Counted from the first letter of the stretch, positions 26,229-34,497 are shown. The stretch is DNA of 39,621 nt from JARROD01 sp037384225 (GCA_037384225.1 JARROD010000065.1:1-39621); one strand, 5' to 3'. The notes: generated by a model not told the origin, from the sequence alone. Numbers and translations: made by a program.

Positions 26229-26248
26229 AGGCCCTGTAAAGAAATAAC
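26229..26248. repeat. Solo copy of the MITE end
   Basis: AGGCCCTGTAAAGAAATAAC is identical to both ends of the element at 7369-7580. No matching inverted partner was found in the next 500 bp, so this is a solo terminal repeat or the scar of a deleted copy. It lies between fldB and the CpxP-like gene. Confidence 0.8.
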
Positions 26249-26268
26249 GCCCGGCTTTCGCCAGCCAT

Positions 26269-26301
26269 AAAAAAGCCAGCGCTGTTGGGGACAGCGGGGG
26301 C
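26269..26301 (-). terminator. Rho-independent terminator of the CpxP-like gene
   Basis: Read on the minus strand, a hairpin with stem CGCTGT/ACAGCG (26280-26296), extended by GCC/GGC beyond a small internal loop (26275-26301), is followed at once by a run of six T (26269-26274). It lies 7-40 bp downstream of the CpxP-like stop codon. Confidence 0.65.
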
Positions 26302-26307
26302 AAAGCG

Positions 26308-26664
26308 CTAGTAAGCACCCTGGCTGGCCAGGCTTTCAATTTCCGCCTCGGAGGCACCCGCCACGGCGGCCTGCTGAAGCTGCTGGCGCAATTCCCTCAG
26401 CTCATCGTGAATCAATTGTCGGGTCTGGTGGCGGGATTCAAACTCAGCGCGCATCAGCGCCTCCTGTTCCTCCGTAAGATCCAGTTCCCTGGTCATATGC
26501 TCCAGCATGCGCTCGGGCCCCTTGTGCTTTAAAAAATGGCCTGACTTGTGGCCATGGCGACAGTGCGACTGTGCCTGGTCGTTTTCAGCGGCCACTGCGC
26601 CGGTGGAAAGGTTTAACATCAGACAAGTTGCGATTGCGGTGACGTAGTGTTGCCAAAAAGCCAT
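26308..26664 (-). CDS. CpxP/Spy-like periplasmic protein, short
   Basis: A 118-residue periplasmic protein of the CpxP/Spy (LTxxQ) family, which binds misfolded envelope proteins and, as CpxP, damps the sensor CpxA. A signal peptide ends near AVAA-EN (residues 25-26). A His-rich stretch (SHCRHGHKSGHFLKHK) may bind metal. Then come one LTxxQ motif (LTEEQ, 63-67) and a helical region. The second LTxxQ motif usual in the family, and some 30-50 C-terminal residues, are absent, so this may be a truncated form. GGAG lies 8 nt before the ATG. It diverges from cpxR, and the CpxR site array lies between them, which supports the CpxP assignment. Confidence 0.78.
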   Translation of the reverse strand: MAFWQHYVTAIATCLMLNLSTGAVAAENDQAQSHCRHGHKSGHFLKHKGPERMLEHMTRELDLTEEQEALMRAEFESRHQTRQLIHDELRELRQQLQQAAVAGASEAEIESLASQGAY

Positions 26665-26696
26665 GGTGGTATCTCCAGGTTTATTGCCATGAGATA

Positions 26697-26702
26697 ATCA
26701 TA
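26697..26702 (-). promoter_or_regulatory. -10 box of the CpxP-like gene
   Basis: TATGAT on the minus strand, 33 bp upstream of the start codon. No -35 match is seen at the right distance; instead the nearest CpxR half-site (26714-26718) falls against the -35 position, as in activator-dependent promoters. Inference from spacing. Confidence 0.4.
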
Positions 26703-26713
26703 AGCCTCTCAAT

Positions 26714-26758
26714 GTAAACCAGCGCTAAGTGCGGTTAATAAGTGTAAAGAAGGGTTAA
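26714..26758 (+). promoter_or_regulatory. Array of five CpxR half-sites at 10-bp steps
   Basis: The CpxR consensus is GTAAA-N5-GTAAA. Here the pentamers are GTAAA (26714), GCTAA (26724), GTTAA (26734), GTAAA (26744) and GTTAA (26754), each exactly 10 bp after the last, so all face the same side of the helix. The array lies 50 bp from the CpxP-like start and 76 bp from the cpxR start and probably serves both promoters, including autoregulation of cpxRA. Confidence 0.75.
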
Positions 26759-26833
26759 CTCTTGACGAGCGCACCATGACAGCCATCGAAGGTTATAGCA
26801 AACTAGCGTCCACTTACGGCTTTAGAGACCCCT

Positions 26834-27523
26834 ATGACCAAACTGTTGCTTGTAGACGATGATCAGGAACTCTGCACGTTAATGCGGGAATACCTCAGTG
26901 CCGAGGACTTTGAAGTCGACCTGGCCCACGATGGCCAGCAGGCCCTCGTCAAAACCACCCAAAACCAATACGACGTGATTGTGTTGGACGTCATGTTGCC
27001 GGTGCATAACGGCTTTGACGTATTGCGGCGCCTGCGCGATTACTGCGAAACTCCGGTGCTGATGCTCACCGCCAAGGGGGAAACCGTGGATCGTATTGTC
27101 GGCCTGGAAATGGGCGCCGACGACTATCTGCCCAAACCCTGTAATCCGCGCGAGTTGGTGGCACGCCTCAGGGCAATACTGCGGCGGGTGGAAAGCCGTA
27201 AAAAGAAAGATCGAAACGTCGATTTACTTCAGGTCAATAACCTGGAGTTGCATCTGGGCAGCCGCACGTGCCAAGTCGCCGGCCGCAACATCAGCCTTAC
27301 CGGCGCTGAATTTACGGTGCTGGAACTGTTGGTGAGGTCGGCTGGGCAGGTTATTAGCAAAGAAGCGCTGACCGAGCAGGCTCTCGGTCGCAAGTTGACG
27401 CCCTACGACCGCAGTATCGATGTGCATGTCAGCAATATCCGCAAAAAACTCAACGCCAATGGATCCAATAAAGAATTAATTATCAACATCCGCGGCGCCG
27501 GCTACATGCTCACACAGACGTAA
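26834..27523 (+). CDS. cpxR: Envelope stress response regulator CpxR
   Basis: A 229-residue OmpR/PhoB-type response regulator. The receiver domain has Asp9/Asp10, phosphoacceptor Asp52 in IVLDVMLPVHNG and Lys101 in YLPKPCNPREL. The C-terminal winged helix (from about 130) ends in the usual YDRSIDVHVSNIRKKL and RGAGYML. Assignment as CpxR rests on the sequence type, the following cpxA and the divergent CpxP-like gene with CpxR sites between. It is expected to activate envelope folding and repair genes in response to CpxA. cpxA starts 5 bp after its stop codon. Confidence 0.92.
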   Translation: MTKLLLVDDDQELCTLMREYLSAEDFEVDLAHDGQQALVKTTQNQYDVIVLDVMLPVHNGFDVLRRLRDYCETPVLMLTAKGETVDRIVGLEMGADDYLPKPCNPRELVARLRAILRRVESRKKKDRNVDLLQVNNLELHLGSRTCQVAGRNISLTGAEFTVLELLVRSAGQVISKEALTEQALGRKLTPYDRSIDVHVSNIRKKLNANGSNKELIINIRGAGYMLTQT

Positions 27524-27528
27524 ACCCG

Positions 27529-28914
27529 ATGACCCGACTGTACCTGAGAATCTTTATCAGCTTCTGGCTGATCACCATCATGATGATCGTCGGCACCAGT
27601 TTGGTCGTACACTGGTTCGATCTGGGCACGAATAAACCGCTTGGCAATAGCTATCACTCAGGCATCCCCACCCCGGAAATGCGCCTGATGCACGATGTGG
27701 TCAGACAGGCGATCAACAGCGATATGAAAGAAATCAGGCTGGCACTTCAATCATTGCCGCCCTGGGCCACCCGACACCTGTACATTGTCGATTACACTGA
27801 CCGCGATATTCTTGACCGCCCGTTGCCGATAACTGTGCAAAATCTGCTGCCGGGAATCAGTCATAATCACCCCTTTCACAAACGCAAAAGCCATGGTCGA
27901 TTCGCCTTCGGCCGCTATATCACGCTTGAAGACGGCAATATCGTCAAGGTGATTACCCTCACCCATCCCGATGGGCGCAATATATTCTGGCAGTTGTTTT
28001 TCAATGCCGTTTGGCCGACGCTGCTGGTGTCTATTTTGATCAGCGGCACAGCCTGCTTCTTTGTCGCCAAACACATGTCTCGCGGCCTGATCACCTTAAA
28101 GAAAGCCACCCGGCAGATCGCAGGCGGGGACCTGAGCGTGCGAGTGGCGCCGAAACTCAAAGGACGGCTGGATGAGATAGGTGTGCTGGGCACTGATTTC
28201 GATCATATGACCGAGCGACTGGAAAAAGCGATGCTCGAACAAAAGCGCCTGATCAAAGACGTCTCCCACGAGCTGCGCTCCCCCCTGGCACGCCTGCAGG
28301 TTGCCCTGGCGCTGGCGCAAAAACGCAGCAACGGTGATGTGGACCAGGAGCTGAACCGGATCAAGGAAGCGGCGGAGTACCTCAATGGTATTATCTCGGA
28401 TATTCTTTCCCTGCCTCTCAATGAGAACGAAACCTGGGAACTCAACGATACCCTCGACCTCAGGTCGCTGCTGGAGACGCTGATCGCCAACTATACCAGT
28501 GAGGCCGGCAACAAAGGCGTCAAACTGGCCTTTAAAGGCTGTGTCGCCGATGCCCTTGTGCCCACCCACGGCAATACCCTGATCGGTGTATTCGACAACG
28601 TATTACGCAACGCCCTTCACTACACCTCCCCCAATACCCCGATTGATATAATCCTCGGCAATGAGGACGACCGTCACTACCGGGTACAGATTGTCGATCG
28701 CGGAGCCGGTGTGCCGGAGCAAAACCTGAACGATATTTTTCAGCCTTTTTACCGCTTGGACGAAGCCAGAGACAGGCGCAGCGGCGGGCACGGTCTGGGA
28801 CTGGCAATCGCTCAGCGTACCGTCGCCCTCCACAACGGTAGTATCAGCGCCAGCAACAACCCGGAAGGTGGCCTGACTGTGACGATAATACTGCGTAAAG
28901 CCGATCTGGACTGA
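27529..28914 (+). CDS. cpxA: Envelope stress sensor kinase CpxA
   Basis: A 461-residue inner-membrane histidine kinase. Membrane segments lie at about 8-28 and 161-181, flanking a periplasmic sensor domain of about 130 residues; a HAMP linker follows (ITLKKATRQIAGGDLSVRV). The dimerisation domain carries His247 in IKDVSHELRSPLARLQ. The ATP-binding domain has N, G1 and G2 boxes (NVLRNALHY, DRGAGVP, GHGLGLAIA). It phosphorylates CpxR on envelope protein misfolding and dephosphorylates it otherwise; CpxP is the usual periplasmic brake. It sits 5 bp downstream of cpxR, so the two form one operon. Confidence 0.93.
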   Translation: MTRLYLRIFISFWLITIMMIVGTSLVVHWFDLGTNKPLGNSYHSGIPTPEMRLMHDVVRQAINSDMKEIRLALQSLPPWATRHLYIVDYTDRDILDRPLPITVQNLLPGISHNHPFHKRKSHGRFAFGRYITLEDGNIVKVITLTHPDGRNIFWQLFFNAVWPTLLVSILISGTACFFVAKHMSRGLITLKKATRQIAGGDLSVRVAPKLKGRLDEIGVLGTDFDHMTERLEKAMLEQKRLIKDVSHELRSPLARLQVALALAQKRSNGDVDQELNRIKEAAEYLNGIISDILSLPLNENETWELNDTLDLRSLLETLIANYTSEAGNKGVKLAFKGCVADALVPTHGNTLIGVFDNVLRNALHYTSPNTPIDIILGNEDDRHYRVQIVDRGAGVPEQNLNDIFQPFYRLDEARDRRSGGHGLGLAIAQRTVALHNGSISASNNPEGGLTVTIILRKADLD

Positions 28915-29200
28915 TCGGCGCGGAGAAAACGTGGTTGCGGTGACAATCTTTTGGCGAGCGGCAACAATCTACCGCCGGGACGCCACATTCAAAGACAGGT
29001 TTCTGTCACTCCAGTTAACGCACACATCAAATTCGCCTATAATATATTGATATTATTAGACTTTTTATTTTTATTAAAGTTGGCACTCATTTAGCTTATT
29101 AGTTTAATAGTTAGCTAAGTTCGCTTAACCGTTCACTAAGCTAGCTTCATCGCTGAATAACAATAAGAATCCCAAGATTCGAGTAACCCAGGTACCACCT
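28915..29200. other. Non-coding gap between cpxA and a GGDEF gene
   Basis: These 286 bp hold no gene. The right part is AT-rich, with several TTAGCT/AGCTAA-type words (29090-29150) and the sigma54-like site listed separately. No terminator hairpin with a T-run was seen behind cpxA. Confidence 0.5.
29080..29096 (+). promoter_or_regulatory. Sigma54-like promoter upstream of the GGDEF gene
   Basis: TTGGCAC (29080-29086) matches the -24 element exactly, and GG-N10-GC spacing is exact. The -12 element is TAGCT, where TTGCA is ideal. It lies about 105 bp upstream of the diguanylate cyclase start. The AGCT-rich sequence downstream may be part of the leader. Confidence 0.4.
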
Positions 29201-30160
29201 ATGCCTACATCGGTAAACGCAGGCTCAATTGCATTAAACAACGGAAAAGAATCTCACCCGGATACGGAGCGCAGGTATCTTGCCACGCGTGTCAGTACCC
29301 CAGTACCGTCACCGACACGCCAGGTCTTCCAGCACCCCTCCTATCTGCGGCTTGTAAACGCGCTACAAACCACACTGGTTATAGAACAATTGCTTGAATT
29401 GTTTTATGAACACATCCAGGAACTGGTTCAGGTGAGTGGGGTTTCCTATCAGAATGACCCGCATCAACTGTCATTGCTCTGTGGCCACGACGGCGTACAC
29501 CGCTGCAGTTACCGCCTGATGACCGCGCGGGAAAACCTCGGAGAAATTGTCTTCAGCCGCGCCGGAAAACGCTTTTCCGAGCGGGAACTCACCACCCTGG
29601 AAACGCTGATCGGCACGCTGATCTATCCGCTGCGCAACGCCTTTCAATATCGCGACGCTATCCAGACCGCCCTGCGCGACCCACTGACCGGTGTCGGCAA
29701 CCGCGTGGCACTGGATAAGGCATTGCTGCGTGAAGCACAAATGTCTCATCGCTATGAGCAAAGTCTGTCGATGCTAATGTTGGACGTCGATCATTTCAAA
29801 AATATCAATGACTCTTTTGGCCATTCCTGTGGCGATAAGGTGCTATGTCAGATTGCTGAGGCCATCGCCACCAGAGTGCGTGATACGGACCAGACTTTCC
29901 GTTACGGCGGCGAAGAGTTTGTGGTACTGTTGAGCAATACCCCCTTCAAAGACGCCAGTATCATTGCCGAGCGTATTCGCCGCTACGTCGAACAAATGCC
30001 CATTGTTTTCGGTGAACAGACTCTCCACGCCTCTATCAGCATTGGCTACACGACCCTCAAACCGGCGGAAAACCTGAAAAGCTTTTTCGACCGCGCCGAT
30101 CGCGCCTTATATAGAGCCAAGCAATGCGGGCGCAACAAAGCCCTGGCGGGAGTGAGCTAA
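29201..30160 (+). CDS. Diguanylate cyclase, soluble GGDEF protein
   Basis: A 319-residue cytosolic diguanylate cyclase. Residues 1-150 form an N-terminal region, possibly a degenerate GAF-like sensor, with no membrane segment. The GGDEF domain starts at RDPLTGVGNRVALD. The metal-binding DVDHFKNINDSFGH and the active loop GGEEF (236-240) are present. An inhibitory I-site RxxD (RDTD, 227-230) lies five residues before the loop, so product inhibition is expected. SIGYTTL and RADRALYRAK complete the fold. It looks fully active, unlike the damaged cyclase at 14.4 kb. A sigma54-like site lies upstream. It converges with rluB. Confidence 0.9.
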   Translation: MPTSVNAGSIALNNGKESHPDTERRYLATRVSTPVPSPTRQVFQHPSYLRLVNALQTTLVIEQLLELFYEHIQELVQVSGVSYQNDPHQLSLLCGHDGVHRCSYRLMTARENLGEIVFSRAGKRFSERELTTLETLIGTLIYPLRNAFQYRDAIQTALRDPLTGVGNRVALDKALLREAQMSHRYEQSLSMLMLDVDHFKNINDSFGHSCGDKVLCQIAEAIATRVRDTDQTFRYGGEEFVVLLSNTPFKDASIIAERIRRYVEQMPIVFGEQTLHASISIGYTTLKPAENLKSFFDRADRALYRAKQCGRNKALAGVS

Positions 30161-30210
30161 ACAGCCAGCGGCGGCTGTCGCGGATACAGGCTGGCGGTAA
30201 ACGGTTTAGA

Positions 30211-31071
30211 TCAATTATGTTTATAAACCCGCTTTCCCTTCCCCGAACGCAGACGCCGGGTATGCCGGTCCCGGAATTGTTTTTCCGCGCGCGTCAGTGG
30301 CTGAGAAGTTCCATGCACCTCAATTCCAGCCGTCAGGCACAGATCAGCCACCTCACCTTCGTTCAACTCCACCCACTGTCCCACACGGACATGAGAAGGA
30401 ATAAAGACATTGCCGTAACGCACCCGTTTGAGTCGGCTCACCTTGACTCCCTGGGACTCCCACAGGCGCCTGACCTCGCGGTTGCGGCCCTCCATAACGA
30501 CACAGTAATACCAGCGATTGCGCCCCTCTCCGGCGCCTTCGACAATATCCGTAAACCGGGCGCTACCGTCCTCCAGTAAAATCCCTTCGCACAGGCGCTG
30601 TTTCATATCCTCGTCCACCACACCCTGAATTCGCACCAGATATTCGCGGTCGATCACCGAAGAAGGGTGCATTAGCTTGTTCGCCAGTTCACCGTCATTG
30701 GTAAATAACAGCAGACCACTGGTATTGAAGTCGAGACGGCCCACGGAAATCCAGCGCCCGGACTTGAGTTTCGGCAGCCGATCATAGACAGTGCGGCGGC
30801 CCTCGGGGTCGGAGCGCGAGCAGATTTCACCTTCGGGTTTGTTGTACAACAGTACCCGGCAGCGCTGTTGCAGCGGCATCGTAATCGACACAAAATGACC
30901 GTCCAGAGAGATTTTATCGGCCAATCCAACCCGGTCGCCGAGCTGCGCCTGTTTGTGATTAACCTGGACCCGGCCCTGCTCAATGGCGTGCTCCATCTCC
31001 CGTCGCGAGCCCAGCCCCGCCCGGGCCAGGACCTTTTGCAGCTTTTCGCTTTTTGAATCTTCTTTTAGCAT
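30211..31071 (-). CDS. rluB: 23S rRNA pseudouridine(2605) synthase RluB
   Basis: A 286-residue RsuA-family pseudouridine synthase that modifies U2605 of 23S rRNA. An N-terminal S4 RNA-binding domain covers about residues 9-57 (EKLQKVLARAGLGSRREMEH). The catalytic Asp114 lies in GRLDFNTSGLLLFTNDG, followed by the KLMHPSSVIDREYLV motif. The C-terminal tail is basic (RRLRSGKGKRVYKHN). It is the third gene of the scpA-scpB-rluB operon, starting 8 bp after the scpB stop codon, the usual arrangement in gammaproteobacteria. Confidence 0.94.
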   Translation of the reverse strand: MLKEDSKSEKLQKVLARAGLGSRREMEHAIEQGRVQVNHKQAQLGDRVGLADKISLDGHFVSITMPLQQRCRVLLYNKPEGEICSRSDPEGRRTVYDRLPKLKSGRWISVGRLDFNTSGLLLFTNDGELANKLMHPSSVIDREYLVRIQGVVDEDMKQRLCEGILLEDGSARFTDIVEGAGEGRNRWYYCVVMEGRNREVRRLWESQGVKVSRLKRVRYGNVFIPSHVRVGQWVELNEGEVADLCLTAGIEVHGTSQPLTRAEKQFRDRHTRRLRSGKGKRVYKHN

Positions 31072-31079
31072 ATCAGTAA

Positions 31080-31850
31080 TTACGCGGGGCTCTCCCCATC
31101 GGTTTCGGCAATATCCAGTTCCGGTGCGGAGTTTTCCCCATCGGTTTCGGCAATATCCAGTTCCGATGCAGAGTTCTCCCCATCGGTTTCAGCAATATCC
31201 AATTCCGATGCGGAGTTTTCCCCATCGGTTTCGGCAATATCCAATTCCGATGCGGAGTTTTTCCCATCGGCTTCGGCAATATCCAGTTCCAATTCCGGAT
31301 CCAGTTTATCCGGGTCACCCAATTCGCTCAGGGACGGCAATTCTTCCAGGCTGGACAGATTGAAATAATCCAGAAACTGCCGCGTGGTCGCATACAGCGA
31401 CGGTCGCCCGGGAACGTCCCTATGGCCCACCACTTTCACCCATTCCCGCTCAACCAGGGATTTGACAATATTGGAGCTGACGGCAACCCCCCTGATCTCT
31501 TCGATATCGCCACGGGTAATCGGCTGGCGATAGGCAATCAACGCCAGGGTTTCCAATGTGGCGCGAGAATATTTTTGAGGCTTTTCCTCCCACAATCGAT
31601 TAACCCAGGGGGCAACTTCCACACACACCTGAAAGCGCCAGCCCGAACCGACTTCTTTCAACTCGTAGCCCCGGTCCCGGCAGTCGGCCTGAATATCTTC
31701 CAGTACCGCCACTATGTCCTCTTTTGCCGGCACCGGCGGCTGTTCCGCATCGTTGAACAATGCGGCAATTTTGGCCACACTCAACGGCTGCGCGGCGGCG
31801 AGCAGCACGCCTTCAATGATTTTTCGCAGTTGTTGTCTATCTGTGCTCAT
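31080..31850 (-). CDS. scpB: Segregation and condensation protein ScpB
   Basis: A 256-residue kleisin-partner subunit of the SMC-ScpAB complex, which compacts and segregates the chromosome. Two winged-helix domains cover about 1-170 (LRKIIEGVLLAAAQPLSVAK, YSRATLETLALIAYRQPITR, GRPSLYATTRQFLDYF). The C-terminal 70 residues are five tandem copies of a 14-residue acidic unit, ELDIAETDGENSA plus one residue, encoded by near-identical 42-bp repeats (31083-31292). Such a tail is not part of the ScpB fold. The start codon overlaps scpA by four bases. The gene is probably functional; the tail is variable and likely disordered. Confidence 0.93.
   Translation of the reverse strand: MSTDRQQLRKIIEGVLLAAAQPLSVAKIAALFNDAEQPPVPAKEDIVAVLEDIQADCRDRGYELKEVGSGWRFQVCVEVAPWVNRLWEEKPQKYSRATLETLALIAYRQPITRGDIEEIRGVAVSSNIVKSLVEREWVKVVGHRDVPGRPSLYATTRQFLDYFNLSSLEELPSLSELGDPDKLDPELELDIAEADGKNSASELDIAETDGENSASELDIAETDGENSASELDIAETDGENSAPELDIAETDGESPA
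31083..31292 (-). repeat. Five 42-bp tandem repeats at the scpB 3' end
   Basis: Each unit encodes 14 acidic residues (x-ELDIAE-T/A-DG-E/K-N/S-S/P-A). The three central copies are identical at protein level; the first and last show a few changes. The length stays a multiple of three, so copy number can change without breaking the frame. Confidence 0.95.
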
Positions 31851-32776
31851 TGAGTTCTGGCTTTTACGTGAATAGGGCCAAAGGCCTCGGTCTGAACAAT
31901 TTCCACAAGCGATTCCTTGATCAACTCCATCACCGCCAAAAAAGTCACTACAACGCCCAGTCGCCCTTCCTCAATACGAAACAGGTTGACAAAAGGCATA
32001 AACTGGCCGTTCTGACTGAGCCTGTCCAGCACCTGGGTCATGCGCTCACGGGTGGAAAGCTTTTCTTTTTCCACGTGATGACTTTCAAACATATCGGCGC
32101 GGCGCAGCACTTCCGTCAGTGTCAACAGCAGCTCCTTGAGCTCTACCTCCGGCTCTGGCCGGGTCAAATGGCGGTCTGGCGTCTGGGCCGAGGCGGTAAA
32201 AATATCGCGGCCCATACGGGGAATTTCATCGAGATCCTCAGCGGCTTGCTTAAACCGCTCGTACTCCTGCAGGCGGCGGATAAGCTGGGCCCGGGGGTCC
32301 TCCTCCTCCTCCTCTTCCTCCTGCGCCGTGCGCGGCAGCAACATACGGGATTTGATCTCCGCCAGCATCGCCGCCATCACCAGGTATTCAGCCGCCAGCT
32401 CAAACTGCATGGCGCTCATCATCTCCACATACTGAATATACTGATGGGTAATCTCGGCCACATTGATTTCGAGAATATCCAGGTTTTGACGGCGAATCAG
32501 GTACAACAGCAAGTCCAAAGGACCTTCGAAAGCCTCCAGGAAAACTTCCAGCGCATCCGGCGGAATATAGAGATCTTTTGGGATTTCAGTAACTTCTTTG
32601 CCCTGGACAATGGCAAACGGCATCTCGCCCTGCTGCGGGCGTACTTTCGTTGATTTGTCTTGGTTTAATTGTTCATTTAATTCGGCGACAGCGGCGACCG
32701 GACGATCCTGCTGTAGTTCTTCGACAGTGATTTCCGCCGTCTCGGCGACTGCCAACTGATGATTGTCACTTGTCAC
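31847..32776 (-). CDS. scpA: Segregation and condensation protein ScpA
   Basis: A 309-residue kleisin that bridges the SMC heads and binds ScpB. The core begins at FLEAFEGPLDLLLYLIRRQN, and ILEINVAEITHQYIQYVE and AAEYLVMAAMLAEIKSRMLL are diagnostic; the C-terminal winged helix ends at the stop. The first 75 residues are a long, acidic, Gln-rich extension not needed for the core fold. An internal run of eight Glu-rich residues (QEEEEEEEDPR) follows the N-terminal domain. ScpB starts within its last codon. A TATAAT -10 box lies about 100 bp upstream. Confidence 0.93.
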   Translation of the reverse strand: MTSDNHQLAVAETAEITVEELQQDRPVAAVAELNEQLNQDKSTKVRPQQGEMPFAIVQGKEVTEIPKDLYIPPDALEVFLEAFEGPLDLLLYLIRRQNLDILEINVAEITHQYIQYVEMMSAMQFELAAEYLVMAAMLAEIKSRMLLPRTAQEEEEEEEDPRAQLIRRLQEYERFKQAAEDLDEIPRMGRDIFTASAQTPDRHLTRPEPEVELKELLLTLTEVLRRADMFESHHVEKEKLSTRERMTQVLDRLSQNGQFMPFVNLFRIEEGRLGVVVTFLAVMELIKESLVEIVQTEAFGPIHVKARTQ

Positions 32777-32873
32777 GCAAAATCCTACTGTAATGTGCTT
32801 ATCGCTTGCTTACGGTTAGCAGACTGCCTGCGATTGCCGCGGGTAACGGGTAGGCCTAGCCCTTGCGGCGCCC

Positions 32874-32879
32874 ATTATA
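32874..32879 (-). promoter_or_regulatory. Consensus -10 box of the scpA-scpB-rluB operon
   Basis: TATAAT on the minus strand, about 98 bp upstream of scpA. Seventeen bases further upstream is TGTCAC, a weak -35. It lies in the 167-bp gap downstream of yciO. Confidence 0.5.
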
Positions 32880-32943
32880 GCGGTTATTACGAGCTCGTGA
32901 CAGCGCTGCTTATAGGAAGAAAATATCTTTAAATATCAGCTAG

Positions 32944-33570
32944 TTAGAAATTTTCAAAGGTAGAGAAATCACCGCAGCCCTGGCGCAGCAGTCTCGGGGT
33001 GTCGTCAGTAAAATCGATCACCGTGGATGGCTCTAGACCGCAAAAACCCCCGTCGATCACCAACTCCAACTGATGCTCCAGACTGGTACGTATATCGTAG
33101 GGATCGGTGAGCGGATACTGATCGCCCGGCAACATCAGCGTACTGCTCATCAGCGGTTCCCCGAGCGCCTCCATAAGCGCCAGCGCGATGGCATTGTCCG
33201 GCACCCGCATACCAATAGTCTTGCGTTTCGGGTGCTTTAAGCGCCGCGGCACCTCCGAAGACGCCTCCAGGATAAAGGTGTAAGGCCCGGGCGTATGACT
33301 TTTCAACATCCGAAACACCTGGTTGTTTACCTTGGCATAGGTGGCCAACTCGGACAGATCCCGGCACATAAGGGTAAAATTGTGATGCCGGTCCAACTGC
33401 CGTATCGCGCGGATACGGTCGAGCGCCATTTTATCGCCGATGTGACAACCCAGAGCATAGGCAGAATCCGTGGGATAGGCAATTAAACCACCTCTTTTTA
33501 ATATATCCGCCGCCTGCTCAATCAGGCGCGTTTGCGGGTTTTCCGGATGAATCTGAAAAAACTGCGCCAC
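32944..33570 (-). CDS. yciO: YciO family protein (Sua5/YrdC fold)
   Basis: A 208-residue protein of the YciO branch of the Sua5/YrdC/YciO superfamily. AQFFQIHPENPQTRLIEQA and IAYPTDSAYALGC are typical, and KRKTIGMRVP carries the nucleotide-binding KR/IG motif. TsaC/Sua5 members make threonylcarbamoyl-AMP for tRNA t6A; the role of YciO is less settled. The start is ambiguous: GTG at 33568-33570 (9 nt from AGGAG) or TTG at 33571-33573 (6 nt). rnm ends 76 bp upstream on the same strand, and rnm-yciO adjacency is common in gammaproteobacteria. Confidence 0.9.
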   Translation of the reverse strand: MAQFFQIHPENPQTRLIEQAADILKRGGLIAYPTDSAYALGCHIGDKMALDRIRAIRQLDRHHNFTLMCRDLSELATYAKVNNQVFRMLKSHTPGPYTFILEASSEVPRRLKHPKRKTIGMRVPDNAIALALMEALGEPLMSSTLMLPGDQYPLTDPYDIRTSLEHQLELVIDGGFCGLEPSTVIDFTDDTPRLLRQGCGDFSTFENF

Positions 33571-33649
33571 CAATAAAGTCTCCTGCTGTTTTTTTACTTA
33601 ATATATAGATACTTGATTATCGTTCGACCGGATTTTTTCGCACACACAG

Positions 33650-34480
33650 TCACAACCACGCCTGCCAGACAGGCCTGCAATCGGACGGCAGAGCGCCACA
33701 CCCACCCAGCTCCTGCCAGGGCTGGTCCGGCACGTGAAAGTCACTGCCACAGGAACCGCTGAGCCCCAACTCATTGGCAATGCGCACCAAGTCCCGGGTA
33801 GTGTTGAGCGGCTGATTGCCACTGATGACCTCGATCCCTTCCCCCCCGGCGGAGCAAAACTCCCGCGCCAACGCGCACAACTTTGTCCGCGTCAGCTTGT
33901 ATTTACAGGGGTGTGCGAGCACGGCCACGCCCCCCGAGGCCCGGATCCACCCGACCACGACTCCCACTTCAGGCCAGAAATGCTTCACATCCCCCACCTT
34001 CCCGGCACCCAAATAGCGCTTGAATGCCGCACTCACACTGCTGACATACCCCGCCTCCACCAGAAAGCGGGCGAAATGCGGCCGTCCGAGAATCGCCTCC
34101 CCCGCCAACGCCCGAGCCCCCGCCAAAGCTCCCTCGACGCCGACTTTTCGCAGCCGCTCATCGATGCGCTGCGCCCGCTCCAGGCGCATGTGGCTCTGGT
34201 GCTCGACCGCCGCGACCATAGCCGCGTGCGCGGGATCAACATTCAAGCCGAGAATATGAACGCCACGCCCCTGCCACTGACTGGACACCTCAATACCGGC
34301 GATCAACCGCACCCCAGCGTGACCGGCGGCACTGTGCGCGGCATCGAGGCCGGCTGTGGTATCATGATCTGTCAGCGCCAAGACATCCACTCCGCGCTGT
34401 TTGGCCCTCGACACCAGCTCTCCAGGGCTTAAAATACCGTCTGAAGCGGTGCTATGTGTATGCAAATCAAACTGTGGCAA
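33650..34480 (-). CDS. rnm: RNase AM, PHP-domain 5'-3' exoribonuclease
   Basis: A 276-residue PHP-domain protein of the YciV/TrpH type, now known as RNase AM, which matures the 5' ends of rRNAs and degrades short oligonucleotides. Metal-binding PHP motifs are FDLHTHSTASDG, ALTDHDTT, GIEVSS, LAHPCKY and GSDFHVP, all intact. The TTG at 34478-34480 was chosen because GGAG lies 6 nt upstream and it puts the conserved PQFDLHTHST at the N-terminus; a TTG four codons earlier has no ribosome site. It diverges from the VC0807-like gene. Confidence 0.88.
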   Translation of the reverse strand: MPQFDLHTHSTASDGILSPGELVSRAKQRGVDVLALTDHDTTAGLDAAHSAAGHAGVRLIAGIEVSSQWQGRGVHILGLNVDPAHAAMVAAVEHQSHMRLERAQRIDERLRKVGVEGALAGARALAGEAILGRPHFARFLVEAGYVSSVSAAFKRYLGAGKVGDVKHFWPEVGVVVGWIRASGGVAVLAHPCKYKLTRTKLCALAREFCSAGGEGIEVISGNQPLNTTRDLVRIANELGLSGSCGSDFHVPDQPWQELGGCGALPSDCRPVWQAWL

Positions 34481-34497
34481 CCAAAGCTCCAATATTG

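Noticed and set aside
31073..31363. Repetitive frames antisense to and out of frame with scpB
   Set aside because: They are shadows of the 42-bp repeats in the scpB 3' end, with no start context.
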